Positions 16,788 to 27,013 of a stretch of DNA of 64,000 nt are shown here, piece by piece. The position numbers and the translations under genes were made by a program. The DNA lies in the NCBI RefSeq assembly GCF_025165815.1, contig NZ_JAFFZE010000023.1:124001-188000 (forward strand). Reading direction: 5' to 3'. Numbering within the stretch: position 1 is the stretch's first letter; every line of letters begins with the position of its first letter. The notes under the pieces are model-generated. The model saw only the letters and a list, made by a program, of their open reading frames with translations. It did not search any database and was not told where the DNA came from. The DNA comes from Actinophytocola gossypii (GTDB lineage: Bacteria > Actinomycetota > Actinomycetes > Mycobacteriales > Pseudonocardiaceae).

Positions 16788-18482
16788 TCAGCGGAGGTCG
16801 TCGTCACGGTATTCGCCGGGGACGGGGGCCGAGGGATCGGCGTGGACCTCGTCCTCCCGGCCGCGCAGCTCGACGCGGCGGATCTTGCCGGAGATGGTCT
16901 TCGGCAGGTCGGCGAACTCGAGGCGGCGAATCCGCTTGTACGGGGCGAGGTGTTCACGGGCGAAGGCCAGGATCGAGCGCGCGGTCTCGGCGTTCGGCTC
17001 GTGGCCGGCGGCCAGCACGACGTAGGCCTTGGGCACCGCGAGCCGGATCGGGTCCGGCGACGGGACCACGGCGGCCTCGGCCACCGCGTCGTGCTCGATC
17101 AGCACGCTCTCCAGCTCGAACGGGGAGATGCGGTAGTCGGAGGCCTTGAACACGTCGTCCGCGCGGCCGACGTAGGTGATGTAGCCGTCCGCGTCGCGGG
17201 AGCCGACGTCGCCGGTGTGGTAGAAGCCGCCGCGCATGGCCTCGGCGGTGCGCCCCTCGTCGTCGGCGTAGCCGGTCATCAGGCCGACCGGGCGGCGGGA
17301 CAGGTCGACGCAGATCTCACCCTCGTCGCTCGGCACGCCGTTCGCGTCGAGCAGCGCGATGCCGAACCCGGGCAGGGCGCGGCCCATCGAGCCCGGCTTG
17401 ACCGGCTGGCCTGGGGTGTTCGCCACCTGCACCGAGGTCTCGGTCTGCCCGAAACCGTCCCGGATCGTGACCTTCCATGCCTCGGAAACCCGCTCGATCA
17501 CCTCGGGGTTGAGCGGCTCCCCCGCGCCGACGACCTTCGCCGGCGGGGTGCGCAGCTGGGCGAGGTCGGCCTGGATCAGCATCCGCCAGACGGTCGGCGG
17601 CGCGCAGAACGAGGTCACCCCGCAGCGGTCCATCTGGGACATCAGCGCGACGGCGTCGAAGCGGGTGTAGTTGTGGATGAAGACGGTCGCCTCCGCGTTC
17701 CAGGGGGCGAACACGTTGCTCCACGCGTGTTTCGCCCAGCCGGGCGAGGAGATGTTGAGGTGCACGTCGCCGGGTTCGAGGCCGATCCAGTACATGGTGG
17801 ACAGATGGCCGACCGGGTAGGAGACGTGCGTGTGCCGGACCAGCTTGGGCTGGGCGGTGGTGCCGGAGGTGAAGTAGAGCAGCAGGGTGTCGTCGGCGTT
17901 GGTGGTGCCGTCGGGGACGAAGTCGGCGGCGGCGCCGTCGGAGTCGGCGAAGGACAGCCAGCCGTCCACCCGTGACCCGACCGCGATCTTCGTGTACCCG
18001 CCCGGCACGTCGGCGAACTTCGGCGCGTCCTGGTCGCGCACCACGACGTGCGCGGCCCGGCCGCGGTCGACGCGGTCGCGCAGGTCCGCCGGGCCGAGCA
18101 GGGTGGACGCCGGGATCAGCACGACGCCGAGCTTCATCGCGGCGAGGATCGTCTCCCACAGCTCGCCCTGGTTGCCGAGCATCAGGATCAGCCGGTCGCC
18201 GCGGCGGACCCCGTTGGTGCGCAGCCAGTTGGCGACCTGGCTGGAGCGCCGGGACAGGTCGGCGAAGGTCCAGCGCGCCTCGGTCCCGTCCTCCTCGACG
18301 ATCCACAGCGCGGGCCGGCTCGCGGTCGGCTCCTGGGCGGCGACGACGTCGAACCAGTCGAGCGCCCAGTTGAACTCGGTGAGGTTGGGCCACTCGAACT
18401 CCGCGCTGGCCCGCAGGTAGTCCTCGCGGTGCTCGAGCAGGAAGTCCCTGGCTGCCCGGAACGTGTCGGTCGCGCTGGTCAC
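16788..18482 (-). CDS. Acyl-CoA synthetase (AMP-forming)
   Basis: 564 residues from a GTG at 18482. The ANL-superfamily motifs are present: P-loop YFTSGTTAQPKL (~residues 230), GFGQTETS (A5, ~365), YHTGDVG..D..GYITYVGR (A7-A8), and the catalytic lysine near the C-terminus in LPKTISGKIRRVEL. The overall form resembles medium-chain or aromatic acyl-CoA ligases. It activates a carboxylic acid via acyl-adenylate to its CoA ester. It lies 14 bp after a crotonase, so the two probably act in one beta-oxidation-type route. Confidence 0.93.
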   Translation of the reverse strand: MTSATDTFRAARDFLLEHREDYLRASAEFEWPNLTEFNWALDWFDVVAAQEPTASRPALWIVEEDGTEARWTFADLSRRSSQVANWLRTNGVRRGDRLILMLGNQGELWETILAAMKLGVVLIPASTLLGPADLRDRVDRGRAAHVVVRDQDAPKFADVPGGYTKIAVGSRVDGWLSFADSDGAAADFVPDGTTNADDTLLLYFTSGTTAQPKLVRHTHVSYPVGHLSTMYWIGLEPGDVHLNISSPGWAKHAWSNVFAPWNAEATVFIHNYTRFDAVALMSQMDRCGVTSFCAPPTVWRMLIQADLAQLRTPPAKVVGAGEPLNPEVIERVSEAWKVTIRDGFGQTETSVQVANTPGQPVKPGSMGRALPGFGIALLDANGVPSDEGEICVDLSRRPVGLMTGYADDEGRTAEAMRGGFYHTGDVGSRDADGYITYVGRADDVFKASDYRISPFELESVLIEHDAVAEAAVVPSPDPIRLAVPKAYVVLAAGHEPNAETARSILAFAREHLAPYKRIRRLEFADLPKTISGKIRRVELRGREDEVHADPSAPVPGEYRDDDLR

Positions 18483-18496
18483 GGTGTTCTGACTCC

Positions 18497-19327
18497 TCAC
18501 TCGCCCTGGAACTTCGGTGCGCGGCGCTCGACGAACGCCTGGATGGCCTCGCCGACGTCCTCGCTGGGGAGGAACGCCGCGTTCCACGTCGCCACGTAGC
18601 GCAGACCTTCCGCGACGCGCTGCTCGCGCTGCTGGCCGAGTACGTCCTTGACGCCCTGCACGACCAGCGGCGGGTTGGCCGCGATCTCGGCGGCCAGCGC
18701 GCGGGCGGCGGCGAGCACGGCGTCCCGGTCGGGGTGGACGTCGTTGACGAGCCCGATGCGTTCGGCCCGGGCGGCGTCGATGTCCCGGCCGGTGAGGGCC
18801 AGCTCGCGGAGGTGCCCCTCACCGACGACCCCGGCGAGCCGGTGCAGGCTGCCGAGGTCGGCGACGATCGCGACCTTGACCTCGCGGAGGCTGAACTTCG
18901 CGTCGGCGCTGGCCAGCCGGATGTCGGCCGCGGCGACGACGTCGAGCGCGCCGCCGATGCACCAGCCGGCGATCGCGGCGATGACCGGTTTGCGGCATTC
19001 CGCGAGGCTGCTGACGGAGTTCTGCAGGTCGCGGATCTTGTCCAGGAAGTCGGTGCGCGGGCGGGCGAGGGCTCGGTCGGCGAGCAGGGGTGCCCAGGTG
19101 GGGGCCATGGCCGGGAGGTCGAGGCCGTAGGAGAAGTGCGGACCGCTGCCGGTGAGGACGACCGCGCGCACGGCCGGGTCGGCGTCGAGGGCGCGGAAGA
19201 CCAGCGGAAGCTCCCGCCAGAAGTCCGGCCCCATGGCGTTGCCCTTCCCCGGCCCGAGGAGGGTCACCTCGGCGACGCCGTCCGCGACGTCGACGCGGAG
19301 TGAGACAAGATCGTCCATTGCGGTCAT
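18497..19327 (-). CDS. Crotonase, probable delta(3,5)-delta(2,4)-dienoyl-CoA isomerase
   Basis: 276 residues from the ATG at 19327. The crotonase fold is shown by VVLTGSGPHFSYGLDL (oxyanion strand) and GWCIGGALDVVAAADIRLA. Three acidic residues known from dienoyl-CoA isomerase (ECH1) appear conserved: Asp in GGALD, Glu in FSLREVK and Asp in VADLG. Ordinary hydratases have a different Glu pair. I therefore favour an isomerase role in degrading unsaturated fatty acids. It is first in a two-gene operon with the acyl-CoA synthetase. Confidence 0.88.
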   Translation of the reverse strand: MTAMDDLVSLRVDVADGVAEVTLLGPGKGNAMGPDFWRELPLVFRALDADPAVRAVVLTGSGPHFSYGLDLPAMAPTWAPLLADRALARPRTDFLDKIRDLQNSVSSLAECRKPVIAAIAGWCIGGALDVVAAADIRLASADAKFSLREVKVAIVADLGSLHRLAGVVGEGHLRELALTGRDIDAARAERIGLVNDVHPDRDAVLAAARALAAEIAANPPLVVQGVKDVLGQQREQRVAEGLRYVATWNAAFLPSEDVGEAIQAFVERRAPKFQGE

Positions 19328-19500
19328 GCGCCCCATCCTCACCCACACGGTGTCCGTCAGGCCACTCCACGGACCGACGGGTTCTCACGCGCAGTATGTC
19401 CCACGGCTCCGAAGAGTTCGCCCGTTCGTGGCGGTGCCGGTTTGGCAGTCTGGGCGCGAGCGGGCGTTACCGTCCGTTTCCCACGGACAAGGAGGGGCGC

Positions 19501-19668
19501 ATGACTCACGACAACGTGATGTCGACGCCGATCTTCGACGAACTGCTGCGCGAGATGGCCCAGCGGACGGACCCGCACACCCCACCCCCGTCAACAACCC
19601 CATCCGCCACCCCCACCACCCCCGAACCCCCGAAGCCCCCCACCAGACACCGCTACCGAGCCGACTGA
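19501..19668 (+). CDS. Small protein with Pro/Thr-rich tail
   Basis: 55 residues starting at an ATG preceded by a very good ribosome site (AAGGAGG, 6-7 bases upstream). The N-terminal part MSTPIFDELLREMAQR looks like an amphipathic helix; the rest is low-complexity Pro/Thr ending in RHRYRAD. Small proteins opening STPI(F/Y)DEL are familiar in actinomycetes but I know no function. It is a separate gene between the crotonase and the 22-bp repeat cluster that follows its stop. Confidence 0.6.
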   Translation: MTHDNVMSTPIFDELLREMAQRTDPHTPPPSTTPSATPTTPEPPKPPTRHRYRAD

Positions 19669-19672
19669 CCCC

Positions 19673-19750
19673 CGCGAGTCGTACCTTCCCGTCCCGCGAG
19701 TCGTACCTTCCCGTTGCGCGAGTCGTACCTTCCCGTCCCGCGAGTCCGAT
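19673..19750. repeat. 22-bp tandem repeat, three full copies and one partial
   Basis: The unit CGCGAGTCGTACCTTCCCGT plus two variable bases starts at 19673, 19695 and 19717, with a partial fourth at 19739. It begins right after the stop of the small gene. The same unit occurs in a larger, two-orientation array at 35.8-36.0 kb. Confidence 0.9.
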
Positions 19751-19803
19751 TTGTAAGGGCGGTCACGCTAGTCAACTTCAAACTGACGGTCTACTCTCAT
19801 TTT

Positions 19804-19815
19804 CTAGTTCACTAG
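19804..19815. promoter_or_regulatory. Candidate operator before the MFS gene
   Basis: CTAGT-TC-ACTAG is a perfect 5-bp inverted repeat 19 bp before the MFS ATG; a related CTAGTCAACTTCAAACTGAC sequence lies 36 bp further upstream. The region is AT-rich for this genome and holds a TACTCT -10-like hexamer. It is the likely target of the TetR regulator encoded downstream. Confidence 0.45.
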
Positions 19816-19834
19816 CGAATGGGGGTAAGCCTTC

Positions 19835-21397
19835 ATGTCTGGATCGGATCCGCGGCGGTGGTGGGCGCTCGGCGCGCTCAGCCTCGTCGTTCTCGCCGTC
19901 GCGTTGCCCGCGACGATCCTCAGCGTCGCGTTGCCGACGCTCGCGTCCGCGCTGGACGCAACCGCCGCCGAGTTGCAGTGGTTCGTCTCCGCCTACACGC
20001 TCGTGCTCGCCGCGGGCGTCCTGCCCGGCGGGCTGCTCGGCGACCGGTTCGGGCGGAAGCGGATGCTGCTGGTCGCGCTCGTCGTGTACGCGGGCGGATC
20101 GGTGCTGGCCGCCGCGTCGACGTCACCCGGGATGTTCATCGCCGCGCAGGCGGTGCTCGGGTTCGGGGCGGCGCTGGTCGTGCCGCTCGTGCTCAGCGGG
20201 CTCACGGTGATGTTCACGCCCGAGGAACGGCCGCGCGCGGTCGGCATCTGGGCCACCGCCAACTTCGTCGCCCTGCCGCTCGGGCCGATCGTCGGCGGCT
20301 GGCTGCTGTCGAACTTCTGGTGGGGCTGGGTCTTCCTGATGAACCTGCCGATCATCGCGCTCGCGCTGGTCGCGGTGATCGTGCTGCTGCCGGAGTCGCG
20401 CAGCGAGACCCGCCCGGCGCTGGACCCGGTCGGCGTGGCCACGTCGAGCATCGGGCTCGGCGTGCTGACGTTCGGGCTGGTCAAGGCCGGGCAGGACGGC
20501 TGGGGGTCGGCCGGGGCGCTCGGCGGCATGCTCGGCGGACTTGCGCTGCTGGTGGCCTTCGGGCTCTGGGAGCGCGCGCTGGGCCGCCGCTCCCCCGGCC
20601 GCACGCTCGTCGACCTCTCGCTGTTCGCCTCGGCCAGGTTCACCTGGGGGACGATCCTCGCCGGGCTGGGGATCTTCGCCTTCTTCGGGCTGATGTTCGC
20701 CACGCCGCAGTACTTCCAGGCCGTGCTCGGCACCGACGCGATGGGCAGCGGGATCCGGCTGCTGCCGCTGCTCGGCGGGATGATGGTCGGGGCCGGGCTG
20801 GCGGACCGGGTGGCCGACCGGCTGGGCGCGAAGGTCACGGTCACCGCGGGTTTCGCGATCCTCGGGGCCGCGCTCGTCCTGGCCACCGCCACGTCGGCGA
20901 CCAGCGGCTACGGGCTGGCGGCGGCCTGGATCGCGCTCGGCGGGCTCGGCGCGGGTCTCGCGCTGGCGACCGCGTCGTCGGCGGCGCTGGCCACGATCGA
21001 CGCCGAACGCTCCGGGGTGGCCTCCGCGCTGATGCAGGCCGTGCAGAAGCTCGGCAGCCCGCTGTCCGCGGCGATCCTCGGCAGCGTGCTGAACGCGGGC
21101 TACGCCGACGGGCTCGACCTCACCGGGCTGCCGGGGCGGGCGGCCGACGCCGTTCGGGAGAGCGTGTACGCCGGCGTCGCCGCGGCCGACCGGCTCGGTT
21201 CGGCGCAGCTGCTGCTCGACGTGCGGAGCGCGTTCGTGGACGGGCTGGACCGGATGCTGTGGGTGTCGGCGGCGGTGGCCGTGGTCGGGGTGGTGTTGAC
21301 GTTGCTGTTCCTGCCGGCGCGTGCCCCCCGGGTCGCCGCGGTGGAGGCCGAGCACGCAGAATCGGACCATGAGGTCGGCTTCCCAACCCAGCGCTGA
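19835..21397 (+). CDS. MFS drug exporter, DHA2 type (14 helices)
   Basis: 520 residues, the right size for a 14-helix DHA2 transporter (QacA/EmrB group). After a short N-terminus, helix 1 carries SVALPTLASALDAT, and the loop 2-3 signature GDRFGRKR (~residue 70) is followed by the antiporter motif C region GPIVGGWL (~150). It is a proton-driven exporter of hydrophobic or cationic compounds in the cytoplasmic membrane. The TetR gene overlaps its 3' end by 29 bp, and a palindrome lies in its promoter, suggesting ligand-induced export (inference). Confidence 0.93.
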   Translation: MSGSDPRRWWALGALSLVVLAVALPATILSVALPTLASALDATAAELQWFVSAYTLVLAAGVLPGGLLGDRFGRKRMLLVALVVYAGGSVLAAASTSPGMFIAAQAVLGFGAALVVPLVLSGLTVMFTPEERPRAVGIWATANFVALPLGPIVGGWLLSNFWWGWVFLMNLPIIALALVAVIVLLPESRSETRPALDPVGVATSSIGLGVLTFGLVKAGQDGWGSAGALGGMLGGLALLVAFGLWERALGRRSPGRTLVDLSLFASARFTWGTILAGLGIFAFFGLMFATPQYFQAVLGTDAMGSGIRLLPLLGGMMVGAGLADRVADRLGAKVTVTAGFAILGAALVLATATSATSGYGLAAAWIALGGLGAGLALATASSAALATIDAERSGVASALMQAVQKLGSPLSAAILGSVLNAGYADGLDLTGLPGRAADAVRESVYAGVAAADRLGSAQLLLDVRSAFVDGLDRMLWVSAAVAVVGVVLTLLFLPARAPRVAAVEAEHAESDHEVGFPTQR

Positions 21398-21989
21398 ACA
21401 GGTGCGGAAGACGGGCGGGTTGCGTGAGCGGAAGAAGGCCAGGACCAAGGCCGCCATCCAGCAGCACGCGATCCGCCTGTTCCGCGAGCAGGGCTACGCG
21501 GCGACGACGGTCGAGCAGATCGCCGAGGCCGCGGAGGTGTCGGCGAGCACGGTGTTCCGGTACTTCCCCACCAAGGAGGAGCTGGTCACCACCGACCTGG
21601 TCGACCCGATGATCTTCGCCGCGTTCCGCGTGCAGCCGCCGGAGCTGAGCCTGGTGGAGGCCTGGCGCCGGGCGCTGATCGAGTCGTTCCACGAGCTCAC
21701 GGAGTCCCAGCTGGACACCGAGCGCGGGCGCGGCCTGCTGACCCTGTCGGTGCGCGAGCTGTGGGCGGCGTCGCTGACCAACATCACCGCGGGCCTGGAC
21801 ACGATGACGGCACTGAGCGCCGAACGCGTCGGCCGCGAGCCGACCGACGCGGAGGTCCGGAACGCGGTCGGCGCCCTGTTCGGGGTGCTGCTCATCGCCG
21901 TGCTCGACTGGTACAAGCACCAGGAAGGCGACTTCGTCGCGCACATCAACGCGGCACTCGACCAACTCGAGTCGGGGATCATGCTGTAG
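21369..21989 (+). CDS. TetR-family regulator
   Basis: 206 residues from the ATG at 21369. The N-terminal helix-turn-helix is typical: RTKAAIQQHAIRLFREQGY, then TVEQIAEAAEVSASTVFRYFPTKEEL (~residues 22-68). The C-terminal ligand-binding part resembles the MftR-like type (LDTERGRGLL, DWYKHQEGDF). It overlaps the exporter gene by 29 bp and is translated with it; the usual arrangement is repression of the shared promoter until the exported compound binds. Confidence 0.92.
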   Translation: MRSASQPSAEQVRKTGGLRERKKARTKAAIQQHAIRLFREQGYAATTVEQIAEAAEVSASTVFRYFPTKEELVTTDLVDPMIFAAFRVQPPELSLVEAWRRALIESFHELTESQLDTERGRGLLTLSVRELWAASLTNITAGLDTMTALSAERVGREPTDAEVRNAVGALFGVLLIAVLDWYKHQEGDFVAHINAALDQLESGIML

Positions 21990-22007
21990 GGATGCGGCAG
22001 GCCGCGG

Positions 22008-24077
22008 TCAGGGTCGGGTAGCGGTGCGGGCCGCGGCGACCGCCGTCAGTGCGGCGACGAGCGCCCCGGCGCCGAGCGCCCAGCCCAGCACCTCGGCCTC
22101 GTCGGCCGACCACTCCGCGAGGGCGGTCAGCATCGACGCCTGCACCGCCGACAGGAGCAGCAGCGCGACCGCGGCCGCGAGCGGCGCCGACGGCCGCCTG
22201 GCCAGCGACGCCACCAGCACGAACGCCACCAGCACCGTGGCGATCACCGCGACCAGCGCGGGGCCGGTGACGTCACGCAGGGCGGTGGAGGTCATCAGCC
22301 AGTCGGTCGGCGTCAGCGGTGAGAGGGACAGCTGCAGCGCGTACCCGTGGGCGCCGCCGCCGAACTCGCCGACCATGACCTTCATCGGGAGGAACCCGGC
22401 GGCGGCGATGGCGACGGCGCCGACCGCCTGCCCGATCGCGGCGTGCGGCCCGAACGCGACCACGGCGGCCGGGATCGCGAGCAGGAGCAGCGGGAGCGTG
22501 AGCACCGCGACCAGCGCCCACTCGCTGGGGAAGTGACCGGGGTCGAACAGCAGCGAGCCGAGACAGGCGGCGGCCGAAGCGGCGAGCACGTAGGCCGCCG
22601 CCGCGTACACGCCGGGCCGAGGATGCCGCCGAACGAGCAGCCAGGCGAGCACACCGGCCACGACGAGGTCCACGACGCCGGTGAGCACGCGATCGGTGGT
22701 ATTCAGCTCGATCCGCCCGCCGGTGAGCAGCCGGATCCACGGCGACGTCAGCGCCAACCCCAGCAAGGCGACGACCGCCGCCGCCGCGCCAGGAGTGCCG
22801 CGCGGGAGCCAGTACGCGAGCGCGCTCGCGCCGACCAGCACGAGCAGCGTGACCACCCCCTGCAGCCGCGCCTCCCACCCGAACACGGGCAACGCCACCA
22901 CGACGAACGCCACCGCGGCGGCCGCGACGACCACCGCACAGGCGGCGGCGGAGGCCGCGTCGGAGGGGATGGGGGGTGGGTGGCCGACGTCGGTTGTTGT
23001 GGGCGGACGCGCGGCGTCGGCCGGGTCGGCGTCGGTGGCCGAGCGCACGGTGTCCGCCGGGCCGGCGTCGGTGGCGGGGTGCGCGGTGTCGGACGGGTCC
23101 TGGCCCGGCCGTTGTGTCGGCGCGGCTCGTACGGTCGCGGCGAGTGCGCGGCGGAACCGGTACGACCGGATCGCCGCCAGGGCCACCAGGGCGGTCGCCG
23201 TCGGGACCGCGACCAGGGCGACCTGGGTAGCGGTGGACCACTCGGACATGGGGTCGGTCAGCAGCAGCACCGGCGGCACGGTGAACAGCGACGCCGCCAG
23301 CACGCCGGCCGCCAGGTCACGCCGTGGCACCGCCAGCACCAGCACCACCACGGCCACCGCCAGCGCCCCCGCGACCACGACGGCCTGCGCGCCGCCGGTC
23401 AGGCCGCCGCTCGCACCGTCACCGGCCGCGCCGCCGAGTTGCGTGGTGCCCAGCGAGCCGAACGGTGACGCACCGGACCCGAACGCGAAGGACGCCGCCA
23501 TCGCCGACGCCGCCGACGCGACCCGCGACCACGGCGACGCGGCGGGCGCACGCACCACGATCGCCACCAGCAACACGGCCACCACCAGCATCGTGACCGA
23601 CACCGTGCCGGCGTCGACCTCGGCGGTCACGAGCAGCAGCACCGCCAGCATCGGCAGGATCGCGCCCGCGCCGGCCGCCCACGCCCGCGTCCCGGTCGAC
23701 ACCGCGGCGAGCAACGCGACCGCGGGAACGCCGTACACCAGCAGAACCACGGCCACCGGCGACGACGGCACCGCCGCGGTGAGCAGTGCGAGCCCGAGAA
23801 GGTACGCCCCGAGCACGGCGAACGACGTGCCGACGCCGAGCACGAGCCGGTGACCGAGGGCCAGCGGCAGCGGGTCGTCGGGGTACCGCCCCGCGCGGGT
23901 CACCGCCCAGCCGGCCACGACCAGCACCACCGCCAGCAGAACCCGGAGCCACGCCGAGGTCAGCACCGACGAGGCCCCCACCGCCCCGGCCCCGACCAGG
24001 AACGCGGCGACCACCACGACCGCCGCGGCGGCCGGCGCCGTCCTGGTGGCCGGCGTGTTCCGCGAGTACGACACCAT
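22008..24077 (-). CDS. Large polytopic membrane protein of unknown function
   Basis: 689 residues with roughly 18-20 hydrophobic segments in two blocks (residues ~15-310 and ~385-689), separated by a Pro/Asp/Ala-rich cytoplasmic or external linker (~325-380, DPSDTAHPATDAGPADT repeated in variant form). No transport motif, catalytic signature or known domain is recognised. The two blocks may be related by duplication. It is convergent with the TetR gene and stands alone. Composition (Ala/Val/Leu-rich) is that of actinomycete membrane proteins without assigned roles. Confidence 0.75.
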   Translation of the reverse strand: MVSYSRNTPATRTAPAAAAVVVVAAFLVGAGAVGASSVLTSAWLRVLLAVVLVVAGWAVTRAGRYPDDPLPLALGHRLVLGVGTSFAVLGAYLLGLALLTAAVPSSPVAVVLLVYGVPAVALLAAVSTGTRAWAAGAGAILPMLAVLLLVTAEVDAGTVSVTMLVVAVLLVAIVVRAPAASPWSRVASAASAMAASFAFGSGASPFGSLGTTQLGGAAGDGASGGLTGGAQAVVVAGALAVAVVVLVLAVPRRDLAAGVLAASLFTVPPVLLLTDPMSEWSTATQVALVAVPTATALVALAAIRSYRFRRALAATVRAAPTQRPGQDPSDTAHPATDAGPADTVRSATDADPADAARPPTTTDVGHPPPIPSDAASAAACAVVVAAAAVAFVVVALPVFGWEARLQGVVTLLVLVGASALAYWLPRGTPGAAAAVVALLGLALTSPWIRLLTGGRIELNTTDRVLTGVVDLVVAGVLAWLLVRRHPRPGVYAAAAYVLAASAAACLGSLLFDPGHFPSEWALVAVLTLPLLLLAIPAAVVAFGPHAAIGQAVGAVAIAAAGFLPMKVMVGEFGGGAHGYALQLSLSPLTPTDWLMTSTALRDVTGPALVAVIATVLVAFVLVASLARRPSAPLAAAVALLLLSAVQASMLTALAEWSADEAEVLGWALGAGALVAALTAVAAARTATRP

Positions 24078-24126
24078 GCGCTATTTCTAGCCGACCGCAC
24101 CAGGCGGCACGCGTCGAACCGGCAGG

Positions 24127-24519
24127 TCAGGTGCGAACGAGTTCCAGGTCGGTCTGCACGAAGTCCTTACCGAGGCACAACAGCGGTTCGCCCGCGACGT
24201 AGGCGGTCGCATACGTAAGGCAGTCCCCGAAGTTCAGCGCCGCAGGATGGCGGCCCTTCCCGTACCGGGCGAAGGCGCTCTGCGCGACGTGCCAGTGGGC
24301 GTCGCCGAACGAGAGGATGTCCACCCTCCGCGACTGGAGGAAATTCGCCAGTAACGACCGACCGAAGTCTCCGACCTTCCCGGTGAGCACCATCGTCGTC
24401 TCGACGAGTGTCGGAGATCCGATCCGGCACACGGCGGCTTCGCCGATCGCTTTCTGAACGCGCTCGCTGTCCGGTTCGTCAACCATTGCCGCGACGATCG
24501 CGGAGGTATCGAGAATCAT
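24127..24519 (-). CDS. vapC: VapC-type PIN-domain toxin
   Basis: 130 residues. The PIN fold acidic residues are visible: Asp4 in MILDTSAIVA, Glu ~40 in TLVETTMVL, Asp ~98 in ALNFGDCLTYA and Asp ~117 in GKDF. VapC toxins are Mg2+-dependent ribonucleases that cut tRNA or rRNA when free of antitoxin. The start overlaps the stop of the antitoxin gene by 4 bp. It is a chromosomal type II system placed just upstream of uvrB's 3' side. Confidence 0.92.
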   Translation of the reverse strand: MILDTSAIVAAMVDEPDSERVQKAIGEAAVCRIGSPTLVETTMVLTGKVGDFGRSLLANFLQSRRVDILSFGDAHWHVAQSAFARYGKGRHPAALNFGDCLTYATAYVAGEPLLCLGKDFVQTDLELVRT

Positions 24520-24788
24520 ACGCCGTCCGGCCCGTAGCCGAGGATCTCCTCGCGTTCGGCCTTGGTTATCGGCTTGCCACGAACCTCCGGCGGAATGTGC
24601 GGCCAGATCTCCTCGCGGAGGAAGCGGACGAACTCGTCGCCCCTCTTCTTGGCATCGCGTTCCGCGACGAGGCGGTCGTGACGTTCCTGGAGGGCCGAGC
24701 GCACCGCGGCGGTCTTGCTCTCGCCGGTCAGTGCCGCGACCTCGGTGGCCAGCCGTTCGGCCTCCGGGTCCTTGATGTTCATCGCCAT
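24516..24788 (-). CDS. vapB: VapB-type antitoxin (Rv0623-like)
   Basis: 90 residues. The N-terminal MNIKDPEAERLATEVAALTGESKTAAVRSAL is the DNA-binding part of the Rv0623 (PSK_trans_fac) antitoxin family; the C-terminal part (residues ~45-90) should wrap the toxin. The ATG at 24788 lies only 6 bp from a TAGAAT -10 hexamer, so the mRNA is probably leaderless (ATG 24782 is an alternative). Two direct repeats flank the -10 and probably bind the VapBC complex for autoregulation. Confidence 0.9.
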   Translation of the reverse strand: MAMNIKDPEAERLATEVAALTGESKTAAVRSALQERHDRLVAERDAKKRGDEFVRFLREEIWPHIPPEVRGKPITKAEREEILGYGPDGV

Positions 24789-24816
24789 GGTGTAATTCTA
24801 CCCAAGATGGTGTAAT
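24787..24816 (-). promoter_or_regulatory. vapBC promoter and direct-repeat operator
   Basis: On the minus strand, ATTACACCAT occurs at 24816-24807 and again at 24796-24787, a spacing of 20 bp (two helical turns). The -10 hexamer TAGAAT (24800-24795) lies between them and the second repeat contains the vapB start codon. This is a compact, probably autoregulated and leaderless promoter. Confidence 0.6.
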
Positions 24817-24819
24817 CCG

Positions 24820-26961
<2,142 letters not shown>

Positions 26962-27013
26962 TGCCACGGACACGAGGCTACGCCCGACCACCGACAGAAC
27001 GCGTTCGCCCAGG

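Noticed and set aside
22347-23468. Plus-strand frames of ~370-390 codons within 22.0-24.1 kb
   Set aside because: They are Gly/Arg/His/Pro-rich shadows of the minus-strand membrane protein, with no domain or start signal.
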